The position numbers and the translations under genes are program-made. The notes under the pieces were generated by a model. The model searched no databases, was not told where the DNA came from, and saw only the letters and a program-made list of their open reading frames with translations. This document shows positions 48,801 to 61,000 of a stretch of 64,000 bases of DNA, in pieces. Positions within the stretch are counted from its first letter, which is position 1, and each line of letters begins with the position of its first letter. The stretch is from Balanoglossus misakiensis (lineage: Eukaryota; Hemichordata): assembly GCA_040954595.2 (NCBI GenBank), contig CM082581.2, positions 12,648,001 to 12,712,000 of the forward strand, in the 5' to 3' direction.

Positions 48801-49289
48801 TGATGATGATGCTTGACTTGAACATTGACATTTTCAGATACAATTGAAGTGGCATATCTGAAGACCCTGACCAAGACAGACATACTAAGATTCTACAAAG
48901 ACATGCTGGCAGTGAAAGCACCTAAACGTCACAAACTGTCGGTGCACATAGTTTCTACAGCAACGGACACAGGAAAAGATGAAATTGGAGATGGTGATCA
49001 GGTTGACGCCGCAGAGATAGCTGAGACTATGGCCGCCATGGGTCTGGAGACGCCAAATGGTAACAATGGTGTAGAATTAGCACCAGTTCCTGATTTTGGA
49101 GAGGTAAGCAGCTGCCCCTGATGATTCTAAAGATTTTGTTCTCAAAGTCTAAATTCAACAAATTGTAAACTGATCATGACTCTTTGTATCTTACAGCCAT
49201 CTCTGATTCGTGACATCACCTCTTTCAAGAGCAGCCACCCACTATTCCCTTTAGTCAAACCTTTCAATGGACAAAAGTCAAAATTATAA
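42821..49289 (+). CDS. IDE: Insulin-degrading enzyme (M16 zinc metalloprotease)
   Basis: Exons: 42821-42968, 43097-43173, 43311-43337, 43470-43573, 43716-43885, 44126-44248, 44391-44503, 44622-44711, 44951-45116, 45266-45438, 45537-45640, 45817-45919, 46094-46299, 46531-46675, 46843-46953, 47143-47263, 47488-47579, 47711-47822, 47929-48096, 48250-48374, 48479-48626, 48838-49103, 49197-49289. All phases agree: 994 codons, close to human IDE (1019). The enzyme degrades insulin, amyloid beta and other short peptides in a closed chamber. The inverted zinc motif HFCEH is at residues 63-67, with the third ligand Glu144 in NAVESE. Other landmarks are [29 protein letters not shown] and RTKEQLGYIV. 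The C-terminus is Ser-Lys-Leu, a peroxisomal signal. The chosen ATG corresponds roughly to the human Met42 start; a longer mitochondrial form needs another exon. Confidence 0.97.
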
Positions 49290-49689
49290 GGTGAAGACAA
49301 TCCTTATAAGCGTCAACTCAATGGTGGAAATATACTGGTAGAAGATACGTTTTAAATTTTAATATAATGGCTACTATTATTAGATAGAAAAAGTAAATTG
49401 CGAAAAAGCAGAGGAGTTTGGACACTGCTTGCATGGATGATACTTCAGGTGAAATCGTTGCCATAACGATGGAAGAATGCAAAGCAGGCAAAAATGGAAA
49501 CTACCAACAAATTTGTGACTACCACCAGTGACGAGAACAACTGACGGAAGATTGAAAACATTTGAGGAGAATACCAACACAGTGTCTGTGACCACCGCTG
49601 ACAAAAATCACTAAACATGATGACATGCTGATGTTTGATGAAAAAGAACCATGAGAACTGCAAAGTTGATGACAACCACCAGAACTGAT

Positions 49690-49949
49690 GACTACAAGTT
49701 TTATGAGAACTACCATCTTAATGAAGACCACCAGAATTGATGACCAATAATTTTGTGAGAACCACCATCTTAATAAAGACCACAAGAACTGATGACCGAT
49801 AATTTTGTGAGAACTACCATCTTAATGAAGACCACCAGAATTGATGACCAATAATTTTGTGAGAACTACCATCTTAATGAAGACCACAACAACTGATGAC
49901 CAATAATTTTGTGAGAACTACCATTTTAATGAAGACCAACAGAATCAAC
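49690..49949 (+). repeat. 52-bp tandem repeat, five copies
   Basis: GATGACCAATAATTTTGTGA-type units start at 49690, 49742, 49794, 49846 and 49898, exactly 52 bp apart. Copies are about 85-95 percent alike by eye. Each contains AGAACTACCATCTTAATGAA; in one copy this reads CTTAATAAAG, which creates an AATAAA. Confidence 0.9.
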
Positions 49950-50035
49950 TACTGACGAACAGCACTGATGTGATAAATGTTTAACATCTATGATTGCCAT
50001 GCGAAGGAAAGGGCTGATTCTAGCAGATTATCAAA

Positions 50036-50230
50036 AGTCATTGTCTGTGTATAACACCAGTCGCATCATCGTCTCCAATGAAGTAACCTCCCCCTCTGCT
50101 GACTTGGACGACCGTAAAGATGTAGACTACAGAAATGGCTACAGTGACAATCACCATCACCGATCACTTCACAAATGACGCCATCTACCAAATGTGCCGA
50201 GTGTTGTGATCCAGAGTCACTGTGGAACAG
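50036..50230 (+). repeat. About 190-bp dispersed direct duplication, copy 1
   Basis: This segment, from AAGTCATTGTCTGTGTATAA to the ATCCAGAGTCACTGTGGAAC end, recurs at about 50459-50641 in the same orientation. It contains a 12-bp stretch that copy 2 lacks, just after TTGGACGACCG. The pair lies in the probable IDE 3' UTR. Confidence 0.85.
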
Positions 50231-50458
50231 GCAATCTGCCTCATCACATCATCATCACAGTATCACCAGTGATGTGTTGTGAAAAAAAAAATCAAGTGAA
50301 ATCAATGTCAGGTTTGTAGAAACCCGTGCTGCACTGAGAAGTCGGATCAAGTCATCCCGTATTCGACCAGTTAGTATTATCTTGCGAAGAAGAAATCGGC
50401 CGTGTGACGAATTACCATCTCTGATTGCTGCGTGTGACCATCAATGCTTGATGAATGG

Positions 50459-50641
50459 AAGTCATTGTCTGTGTATAACACCAGTCTCATCACCGTCTCC
50501 AATGAAGTAACCTCCCCTCTACTGACTTGGACGACCGATTACAGAAATGACTACAGTGACAATCACCATCACCGATCACCTCACAAATGACGCCATCTAC
50601 CCAATGTGCTGAGTGTTGTGATCCAGAGTCACTGTGAAACC
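50459..50641 (+). repeat. About 190-bp dispersed direct duplication, copy 2, with a degenerate third piece after it
   Basis: This is the second copy of 50036-50230, lying about 420 bp downstream, with a 12-bp deletion and scattered substitutions. A weaker third piece follows at about 50705-50790 (ATGACGCCACCCACCC...AATGTGCTGA...GTTCCAAGT), so the block may have been duplicated more than once. Confidence 0.8.
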
Positions 50642-52390
50642 AGCAATCGTTCCACCCATATCACAAACACCACCAGTGATTTGCGACAAAATACCATCCG
50701 TGATCCACCCCACGAATGACGCCACCCACCCAAATGTGCTGACACAGTGGGGTGTTCCAAGTTGCAGTGGAACCAACAATCTTTCCAACCACATCTATCA
50801 GGAGCAACAACAGTGATTTGTAAAGTAATACACAACGTGTAAAACCAATCAGTGGCAAGATAATTGTCATCAAAACAAGAACTATCGATGCAGCATCATG
50901 CTGAATTCAAGTTACAATTTTAAGTTTTGGTCTGTCAACTAGACATCACATGCCGAAGTTGCAACATCATGTAAGGTCGTCATGAACATCAAGAAAATTA
51001 TTTCTGAGCCGGTAAGTCCCTTTCAATCAAGGGAATGGTCTCAACATGCCAATAATCAGTGACAAACTCTAATCAAACAAGGTCATTGCCAAATGAAAAA
51101 TGTAATATTTCAACGATAGATCAAGTGAAATGGAGGCAAGGAATTGGTCTCATATTGTCAAGGAGAAATGTTTGCCGAACCAAGGAGCCTAGCAAGGTCA
51201 TCGGAAGGTCATGGAATTAGAGCAGAACTGAGAAATCAGATGAAGTCATCAAAAGAAGTCAAGAAGTTTGTACTCTATCAACAAGAAACTGGAATGCAGA
51301 ACCATTAATGCAGAAAAAAAGGAACCAAATGAAGAAATCAGATGTCACATTACATCACATCACTGAAGAAACAAAAGATACAACCACACAGAAAATGATC
51401 TCATCAAGAAATCAGGATCATCCAGCCACAGTGGAATTATCTGTGTGAAATGAAGAAATACAATGAAATTGACACTAAACCAGCTTAATCATGTCATATT
51501 ATCACTGAAGAGTGACCAGTGGAGAGAAACTGAAGGAATCAAATGAAGAAATCATGTGATCATTGAATCACCGAGGAATCATCCATGTCAAACCAAGGAA
51601 TGAAATGAAGTCAGATAACGGAGCAACCAATGATTGACACGTTGTCTCTGCAATATAGCGAATCGGATTAATTACTCTATTATTACTGTAGAACTATCGC
51701 AGCGATGCACAGGTATCATTGCACTAACCGGAAATCACCCTTACTCTATATCAGCAGTGCTGATGGATCTCTGAACTATTAATGACTTTCTTAACAAGAA
51801 AACTTACGATGAATCTTTAATATTATGAGAGTTGGATAGGCATGTCCACTCTGAAAATACGGACTCAATCTACGGATTATAAACAAAATTGTGAATACGT
51901 GACAGTATCACACATTTCAGGCCAGTGTTATACTTGACAGTATAACCAAGACTCATTAAGGAAAGTGTGGAGAGAATTTGCAATGTGGACACATGTACTC
52001 GTTTCAGAAGAATACGAGATTCAGGACATAGCAGGATTTGATTTGCATAATAATGTAGGAAGTATAATGCCATAGAATAATGCGGTACGAAATAGACAAT
52101 TTCCTAGGGTGTCACTATCGATGGCTTTCGATTGGACACAGAGCACTACCCAATGATAGACACTGACTCTACTTGAGAGAGAATGGACTCTATAACTTTG
52201 CAATTTTTCGTCTGAGAGACATATGATCTTCTCAAGGCGCTTGCTGCAAAACTTTCTGTGCAGGATCGATCAGAACTTTTAAATTTTTTTCTTACTTTAT
52301 TGTAATTTTTTGTGGTGAAGTCTTGTCTTCTGGTGATTGTGTAACAGCCTACCCCGCCATTTTATCCTCTGAGTTGATGAAATTAAAAAA

Positions 52391-55300
52391 TGATGAAACA
52401 ATGTCATGTTTGTGGAGTTCTTTCTTTTTCGTCATATGTGAGACACTGAGATGCAAGTTGATTACAGAAACGTCATTTCACTGAGTTGCCATAAAAGGGT
52501 GTAAGAACAGTAAGCTTGTGTATCATTGAAATTTGTAAATTCTGACATTGATGGCGCTTTGTAACAAACCAGTCACATTTAACGGTAAATGCGTCACTTT
52601 TTCTGTCAGATAGACAATGCTCGGACTGGTCGAAAGGGGCGTTGTAGCCGGCATGGCGTTTGATCGGTGGCATCTCGTGTATAATGACGTCACAGAAGAA
52701 CTCGCGTGGGTGGAATTCGAGTTTTAATTTAAATCAAAATGATACTGTCATTTTCCAATGTCAAAATATTGACCCTACATCAAATGTTTAGCATCTCTGT
52801 GATTTATTGACACGTACAATTCGATCGAAATTAATTTATTTTAAGCCACCGATTTAGTTGTACCTTTTACAGGGAGGGAATCGGGCCGCAATTTTAATAT
52901 TTTGACAGGAGTGAGATTATTATTCTATTCCCGACAGCGGATAAACAAATTACCCCCTTTTCGGCTCTGTACGAGTTTGGTTGGATCTCCATAAGAACTA
53001 ACCACACTTACGCGCATTATATCAACGGCAAACATATTTTTTTTATTTCATCGTTTTGTTATCCAGAAATTTGATGGACGTGCACATATCTGCAGCAAAA
53101 ATATCAAATTTCAGCGATTTAATGAGAATTGGTGACATGATTAATGGCAACACCGTATTTCAATATTGACCCTCGTCTTCATATTTGCATCACTGTTGTC
53201 ATGGTAACTGATATATCTCCATCTGTCCCAATAATGCTTTTCATCAGAAGAGATTTATTAAATGTGTGAAAAGCTAACAAATAGTTAATGACAAGACCCG
53301 GAACATGGTGGAATGCGTTCGACTCATAATGCTTGTGATGGACATTAAACGTATTTCCTGGAATCGGAAAGTAATAACACACTCGGTAGAAAACCGAGAA
53401 TTTTCCCCCTATATTATTGTTTAATTTTAGTTTTATATTACTTTGAAAGACGGAAAATTGAAAAGTAATCATAGAAAAGTAATCATTTCGTTTTCAGTTT
53501 CAGTCTTATTCTATACTCTGAAATTCTCAATTCATTCATCTGATTGAAGAACAGTCTCAGAATGGGCAACTTAACATTGTTCTATGCTGTCCGATAGAGG
53601 ACAGTGTTTGCTCTCCCCAACGGCGCATTATAGATGGACTTGATGAGGATCGACTACGTGATGAAATGATGTACATTTGTTATGTGATCGCAAACAAAGG
53701 AGGACAAATTGCCTAAAACGTCAGAGTTTTGTCATAAATATCAATAAAGCGAAGCCGAGCTGCAAAACCTTATGAGAATTGTGATTGTTTACGAGCGAGG
53801 AGGTTCAAATTACGTGCGAAAACACAAAACTGAACAAAACTGAATATGACATACTAGTATAAATCTTGCAGCTAGAAAGGAAAATCCATGAGTAACTTTA
53901 TTCTAGATTTATCAACATTTATTTCATTAGACTTAACGCCGACAATACCTTCTCGGTGAATTTGCCAAACTCAATTTGACGTTTTCACTCGGTGTAGTGT
54001 TTCCAATAATAGCTTTTTGTGGAGATACATTTACCGAGACTGTTTAAATATATACGAGGATGTGAAATCTCGATATTTTATTAGACCAAATTGCCATAGC
54101 AACTGCTATCGTTTGGCCTGTTGACGTATTGTAATACTTTTATTACACACGGCAAGTTGTAATTAATTGCGTATATTCTTTATAGCGCCACCGAAAACAT
54201 CTATATTAAAACATACGCATCACACACTGTTCGCTTAGTAAAAGGCAATTTCCTTTTCGAGCGAAAATACGCACACATGTATAAAGAACCACGCCGTTTC
54301 GGAAATGGACAGGCATGTCTTCTTTTTTTCTCTATAAATAATAATGTCGTTTTAATATAAGGGTTAGTTAGCAATACACTGACCTTTAGAAAAGTAAAAG
54401 GTAGTTATAGACAGCGAGTTAGAAAAGAACATTGTGATAAAGAGCAACTTATATTAAAAGAATTGCTTCCAAGCCTGTTACGGGGGAGGGGGTGAGGTAG
54501 ACGGTATGTACATATTAAGTATTGCAACCATCCAAACGTGACAGAAAGAACAGATGGAAACACGAAGGACATAGCCACCAGCCACACTGATATCACACGG
54601 CAACTCAACAGAGAGAAAAGATGAGCATATTTCGATAATGGACAGGCGATAACAGTTTCCACTTAGGTGTAAAATTTAACCTCTTGTGATACCATTAAGT
54701 CATTTTAAACGAACGCGGTTAAATACATGTTACGGGAGCATATGGTTGAAAATTATTATTTTGACTAGAACATTAATAGACTATCAAAAGCATTTTTTGT
54801 GTTGACGTTCACACTCCAACACGTCAACCATGATCACGATCTTCTTCATGGAAACGACAACACGAGTTGCACAAAAAATTAATTTTGTTCACAAGGTCGC
54901 GATCAGTGAACATTCATATTGGTTGAAAACAACGCCACTTCAGCCGCAGCTGCAATTCTCTGTGTTCATAAACTTATCCACAATATCTGACGATGGTACA
55001 TCCGACCCGTGATGACGTAAGACACAGAATGGCGACACGAAAGAAAGTAATAACCCGTTGTTAATGAATGATTATCTACGTTCGGAGTGTTTAATAATTG
55101 GGTATGACGCAGGACTCCCGGAAAAAACGTGTGAAATTTATCATTTCCATCCAATATTGTATATTGTATTTACACATTACATCTACTCACATGTAGAAAG
55201 CAATGCTACTTCATACAAAGCGTCATCGTCACTGACGTCATCAGGGGGTACACCTGGTCATCAACAGGTCCATAGGTTATCAACTTTACTATACTGTAAC

Positions 55301-57920
55301 TGTCCCGGCTCCCCCTTGACGGATATTGAAATCTTAGCGGCATATAGTAATCATGTGCGTCATTGTTTCAGAATCTATTCTGAATTATTTATAAATGAGG
55401 AATTATGAACTACGCCAGAACGAGATCAAATTTGACAAATGAGCTAAAACGTCTGCATTAGGAGAAGCGGCTATGCGTTAAAGTTCAGGTTTTATGGGAG
55501 TTCGCATTAAACTGTCGACCGAATCCAACGGCGCTGAATATGACGACACTGGTTTTCGAGAAGGGATTTATGAACATCATATCTAGCAATGATGAATAAG
55601 TTGAGAAAGTACAAAATAAATTTGACTCCCCTCCCCCTCAGCCAAAACGTCTCTTGGAATGATCCTGCCCACAAGGTAGGCTGAGCCTACACTGAGACTA
55701 GACCCCCGTCATTTACAAATCCTATATATCCCTTTACATCGGACGCAGAGTCGCATTATCCAGCGGAGACCCTCTTCGGGGTTTGTGTCACGCCCACGAT
55801 TAAATCCAGGCGCTTATGCACGTCTTTGAATTGTACCATCAGTTTGAAACAGTGATCACGTGAATGCAAAGAGAACAGGAAACTGTATTGGGCTTCAACA
55901 AAACGTGGATACACTAGACATGTACAAATTCTTAATTTAATCACTTCTAACCAAACTATTTTTGTACCTTTCTTATCATACTGTATCGCAAAGTCGTGAC
56001 ATTTCAACGACATTGGCAAAACCAATTCAAAAAGCATCATCATCAAATACAAAATATCCTTAAAATGAACAGCTCCTTAATTGGTCATACATCATGGTAC
56101 ATGTATGTCAAAAACCAGTCACTTTACAAAATAATTTCCCAAATCACTAGAATGTGTTTGGCTGAAAGGTTTGTATGTGGGTTATTTTCCCCCATTACAT
56201 GTAAAACATAAGGTGGCAATTCCTCAAACTCTCTTTGTGGCAGAAAATACAATAGACACAGCACACAATCTGCCCATTAGAAATCAGCCAATGGATTAAT
56301 TGATACTAAGCTGTTGAACTCCAGGTGGGCATTTGTGTGAAAGCTTTATCTCTCTGAGTGACAGCTGCAAAGCAAAGTTCAAAAGACGTGGGCGTACCTG
56401 GCGGTGGTTTGTCATTTTCTCATTTGGAGCATCTCAAGTTCACCTTTACCACCTTGTGAGAGATAATCAGTAACACGCACCTGTTTTACACTCCCCATCT
56501 AATGTTGATTCAGCACCGACCGGGATGTATCTAAATAACAAAGTGTCAAACAGGAGCTGATGGTAAACTGAGACCGAATGATGAGTGCTAACAACAGTTA
56601 AATTGATCTTTGTGGGCAATTTGTGAGTAAGTCCACAGGGAGACGTCTCCATTTTAAAACTAATGGTCTAAACACCCCCATCACTTTTGATGAAGAATGT
56701 GTTTACGCAAGGTATTGAGTATTCGCATAAAGCAGGCATGGTTTGTCTTAATGACAACTGATATGAAAAATAAAAAACAGTCTTCAAGATTTACAGCAAT
56801 GTCTGCTATTTTGTGAACTTCTCACCACCGAGGGCAGACTGCAGCTCAGCAAAAATGAGACTATTGGTTGACGGATTGACTTTTGTCTGTTTTACATGCA
56901 AAGGCAACTCCAGTCAAGGTATCTGTGGACAAATTGAAGTCTGCTCTCTATTAGAACGATACCTGCCCGTCTCTGAAGACATGAAACGATGGTAACATGA
57001 GAAGGCAAACCTTCCCAGACTATCAGTCTCGCTTTCTCTAGCTGGTGGCACCAGTCAAATCTAACAAATTCACGGTAAACCATCCATCTGCTTGGGGAAA
57101 CTTTCATGACACAAATGCTGCCGGCCATGTATCATCCTGGCTAGTAATTGACCTCAATGACAGGTAATCTTTGGAAAAGGTTCACCCCTCAATAGTAATT
57201 TGACGTAGAAAGAGTGACTGTGCACACAACCCTACAAGCAATGCTGGATGTAATTTACCCCTCCATTACAGACTAAACTTTTCAATCGCAGAAGGGGAAG
57301 TACGCTGCAGCCAATGCTAGATCCTAATGTCTGTACATAAGGTCAAATATTTGCATATTACATTTCCCACAATGCCAGACCAAAGATGGCGGCATGAATG
57401 ATTTGACGGATGGGATAAGCAGTTTTGTAAATAATTATAACACCAAGGACATCTACATTCTGTAGGAACTCGGGGGTATACTACTCAATAAAGTATAACA
57501 ATTAATAACACAAAATTGAACCAAGCTGCTGTGATGAGAGAAGTCTCACTATGCTTCAACAAAAAAGGACCTGCTAACATCTATTGATTTATATATTGGG
57601 TTACTTCAGATATTAATAATACTAAATGTGAAATTACTTTTGACCTTGCTTCAAGCAGAAATATGAAACAAAGAAGAACATTTGGTAAATGTCGCCTTAA
57701 ATGAACAAGTCGAATATCCTCACACTTATAATAACTTAAGTGTTTTGTTATCGTACATAACCTTTTTTCTCTATTGACGTTTTTAAAAAAGTGCTCACAA
57801 AATCAAAATTAACAAAAGAGGAATAATCATAATGAAAGTTTTAACATCTGGTAGAAATTCAACTCTCTCCATCTTTTCTGTGCTAATCACTTTGCTGCAG
57901 CAACCAAGCCATCCTTTCTT
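52391..57920. other. Intergenic region between the convergent IDE and MARCHF5 genes
   Basis: About 5.5 kb with no gene recognised on either strand; open frames stay near or below 116 codons and look random. The right part (from about 56 kb) may belong to the 3' UTR of MARCHF5 on the minus strand. No tRNA, satellite or transposon ends were seen. Confidence 0.45.
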
Positions 57921-58064
57921 TTAGGAAGTCTGTGTCCCTGTGGCTTGGGTTGCTTGTTCCTCTTCTGGGTAATCTTGTATCTTTCGATGGACTTGACGAA
58001 GATACTGCTGCTGCTTGTAGTAGATTTTCATAGCTCCTTTAATGGTGACAAACGCAATGCCACC
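57921..58064 (-). CDS. MARCHF5: MARCHF5 (MITOL) E3 ubiquitin ligase, last coding exon only
   Basis: On the minus strand the acceptor TCTCTTTTTACAG at 58065 opens 47 codons and a TAA at 57923-57921. The peptide opens GGIAFVTIKGAMKIYYKQQQ, then has YLRQVHRKIQDYPEEE and a short Gln/Thr tail. It matches the C-terminus of vertebrate MARCHF5 nearly residue for residue over about 38 positions, apart from the extra tail. MARCHF5 is a four-pass RING-CH ligase of the mitochondrial outer membrane that controls fission and mitochondrial protein turnover. This exon covers the end of the fourth membrane segment and the cytosolic tail. The RING-CH and other membrane exons were not found up to 64000 and are expected further right or beyond the window. 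Confidence 0.88.
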   Translation of the reverse strand, partial: GGIAFVTIKGAMKIYYKQQQYLRQVHRKIQDYPEEEQATQATGTQTS

Positions 58065-61000
58065 CTGTAAAAAGAGATATGAGAATGTTTTAATGGAGGC
58101 AATCTGTGTCCGGGTGGGGGTAATTTTCAGTGAAATAGCAATGTATAAATTTTACCTACTTTTTAAACATTCTGCTTAATGCAGTTTAGGTTACACATAT
58201 GACTGTAATGTCGCCATTGTAAAACGACTTATATTACCTGTAAATCAAATTATCTGAACAAATTGTGTTCTTTGGTTTATCGCTGAACGGTTTTGATAGT
58301 ATATATAACCGATGTGCAAATGTTAAAGTTCAATGTTTTGTATCGGTAAATATCATGTTTTTCTATTCAGTGGGAAAGAACGGAGAGTGATAAAGTCCAT
58401 GTTATCACTGTTTATCTTAATGACATTTCTACACTGCTGTCAACATGCCATTCTTTGTAAAGGCCATGGAACCTATCAGGAGACAGAAAAGCACAAACTG
58501 ATACAGTGATAATGTTTGTCACACTGCTATCTACACAGAAGCTGTCACTGCCGTCTCTACGGGATGAATGTCGTGTTGTCAGGGTGACCAGAATGGTTCG
58601 TTCTGAGATGTGACCCATGCATGCAAAAGTGCTTCTGACTTTTGCTTGACTGTTCCCTCCTACGACTGCAGGTCTTCTGTTGTGGCAATGAGACCTGTTG
58701 CCATACACCGAGCATTTTTTTTCACTGTATTTCATCCCATCTTCCAGTATGTGGATTCAACAGTCCCTTTAAAACCAATGGGGGTGGAGTTTTGCCTCAT
58801 CCACACTGGAGTGACAGTGACAAAAACCATGTCTGAACAGGTCTTCGAAAGGCAATGACCTTTTAAATAATGAAAAGTGTAATACATACTCAACAGGATA
58901 GGCTTGCTTTATGTCTACTGGTGCTTCATTCATCTCTACAACTCAATTGTATTCATTCAAGCAATTTTTCATGAAATTGTTCTCGCCAATGTATTTCAAA
59001 AGCACTACAATCCACTTGCCCTTTATACAATCTCGTGTGAAACTATAAACAAACTACTTCTGAGTCAAAAGGGACATTCTAATAACTCGGTGGATTTCGA
59101 AAAAAGAAAGAAATGCAATTATTTTGTTCTCAAAGTAACCAAACTTGTCTGTATTCATCAATCTGTACAGTGGCTTGGAAAAATAACGACCCTTCTATTT
59201 TGCTCGAAAATTGAAATTTCAATATTTTATGGAAGCATACGATCATTATTTCCACTCAAATGGTGCACACAGTAATGGAATTCACCACAGGAAAAAAACA
59301 CTGATGCACAGCTGAAAAATTCACTATGGCAGACGAGGACTCAAACACAATGTAGCATGCAGAGAGTTCTAGCAAGACCTGTATGTTATGCAGAACACGG
59401 CCACGTTTTATGGGTCGAATAATTTCCGACAAAAATATAGTTGTGTCAAATATTTGACATTTTCAATATTTCTTTTTTAATAACTTCTGCGCTTCATGCA
59501 GAATGCTAAAACCACTTGACAGTCAAATTTTACTGCAAACCAAGATGTTGATGACGATGATTTGTTGAAGTTGTTATTTTGCACAAATTAGAGTGGTCAC
59601 AAGAACTGATGGTGATTTTCAGAACGTGGCCATCATGATACTCAGCTCACTGTTGCAAGGACCACCCTAGTCTTCAGAGTTCTTCTTCATCTGAAAAGCT
59701 GACACAACTCTAGAATTTTCATCTTTCAATGTGTATCACCATACTCGCATTCAAATAATCGCCTTCAGATTAAAATTATTTACACAGGATGTCAACATGT
59801 GTTTGTAAATTAATGGCGATTGCCAACATATGTGATCATAGATGATAGATTTCCGGTTTTATTATTTTGCAAAGATGTACATATGCTGAGCAGACAATGT
59901 GGACTAAAGATTTTATTGTATTAAAATGTAAATTGGTGACATACAATATTTCACGCAGTCAGAGCATGAAACCATTGTCTGGAGACAGGAAATTGTAATA
60001 TTAATTTACAACTAAAAAAAATGGGTTGATATTTTATAATACCATATATGGGCAGTATGATTATGTAAATTTTGGGCTATAGTATGAATAAATTTAATGA
60101 ATATTGTTATTTGCAGACTGTGTGTTATTGTTGTTAGCTCTATATTACATCATTACTGTTACAGTATGCAAACATTTCATCTGACACACAGGTTTGAGGT
60201 TTTGAGATATAATTCACATAATGTCCTCTGAATAACCCTGGGTTAATGAAAATCAGCGAGATAGAAAATCTAGATAGGGCATGAAATAGGTTGGCATGAC
60301 ATACTCTTGGGGCAAAAACAATTTTTGACAACAAAAAAATATCATATTAACTGGATAAATACGAAAACCCTGGGGATGACAGTTTTAGGCCATGTCTTTG
60401 GGGATTTCATCTAATCCATCAATTGAAACACATCTAGTATTCACACTACATACTGTAGGGGGAGGCTATGTTATTGCTAGAACCTACTAGTAATTATGGC
60501 ATAACAATTATAACTGTTTACATAATGTGGTATCACAAATTACAGAAATTGTGTGGTCTCACTGCTGTGATGTTTCAGTGCACAGTCGACCATCAAGTAA
60601 ACCTGTTGACCGACTCCTTATTTCGGGCCATTTTGGGCAAAGAAACTTGTGTTGTGACTTTGACTCACCATAAGGGAAACCTATGATACAGTAAACTGTT
60701 GTCCACTGTGAAGGTCAATGCAACCCAAAATGGTGAATAAGCTGCTGTACTTTATAAGCGGCCACCAGCTTCTGTAATTAATCTGGACGATTGTATGGAG
60801 GTTCTAGAATCTACTGATAACCCAGGATTCAACAGCATTTCAACTGGTACCACCCTGATATAATCAGAAATTGTCTTTGTCTTTTGATAATTCACCTCTG
60901 AACGGATTACATTTCATCCTATTTACAGGTAACATAATGGATCATTTCCGGAAACATGCTGCACATGCATGCGTTTCCTGGTACTAGTGTATTTATCCGC

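Larger units (their letters stand above)
49290..52390 (+). other. IDE: Probable long 3' UTR of IDE
   Basis: After the IDE stop come 3.1 kb without a recognisable gene. It is A-rich on this strand, carries tandem and dispersed repeats, and has no sign of a promoter or new exon. AATAAA at about 49771 sits inside the 52-bp repeat, and ATTAAA lies at 52382-52387. Assignment as UTR is inferred from the lack of other genes and the unbroken base composition; the true end could be earlier. Confidence 0.45.

Noticed and set aside
58412-58735. 107-codon minus frame just upstream of the MARCHF5 exon
   Set aside because: It has no resemblance to the expected membrane segment of MARCHF5, and its edges lack good splice sites in a fitting phase.
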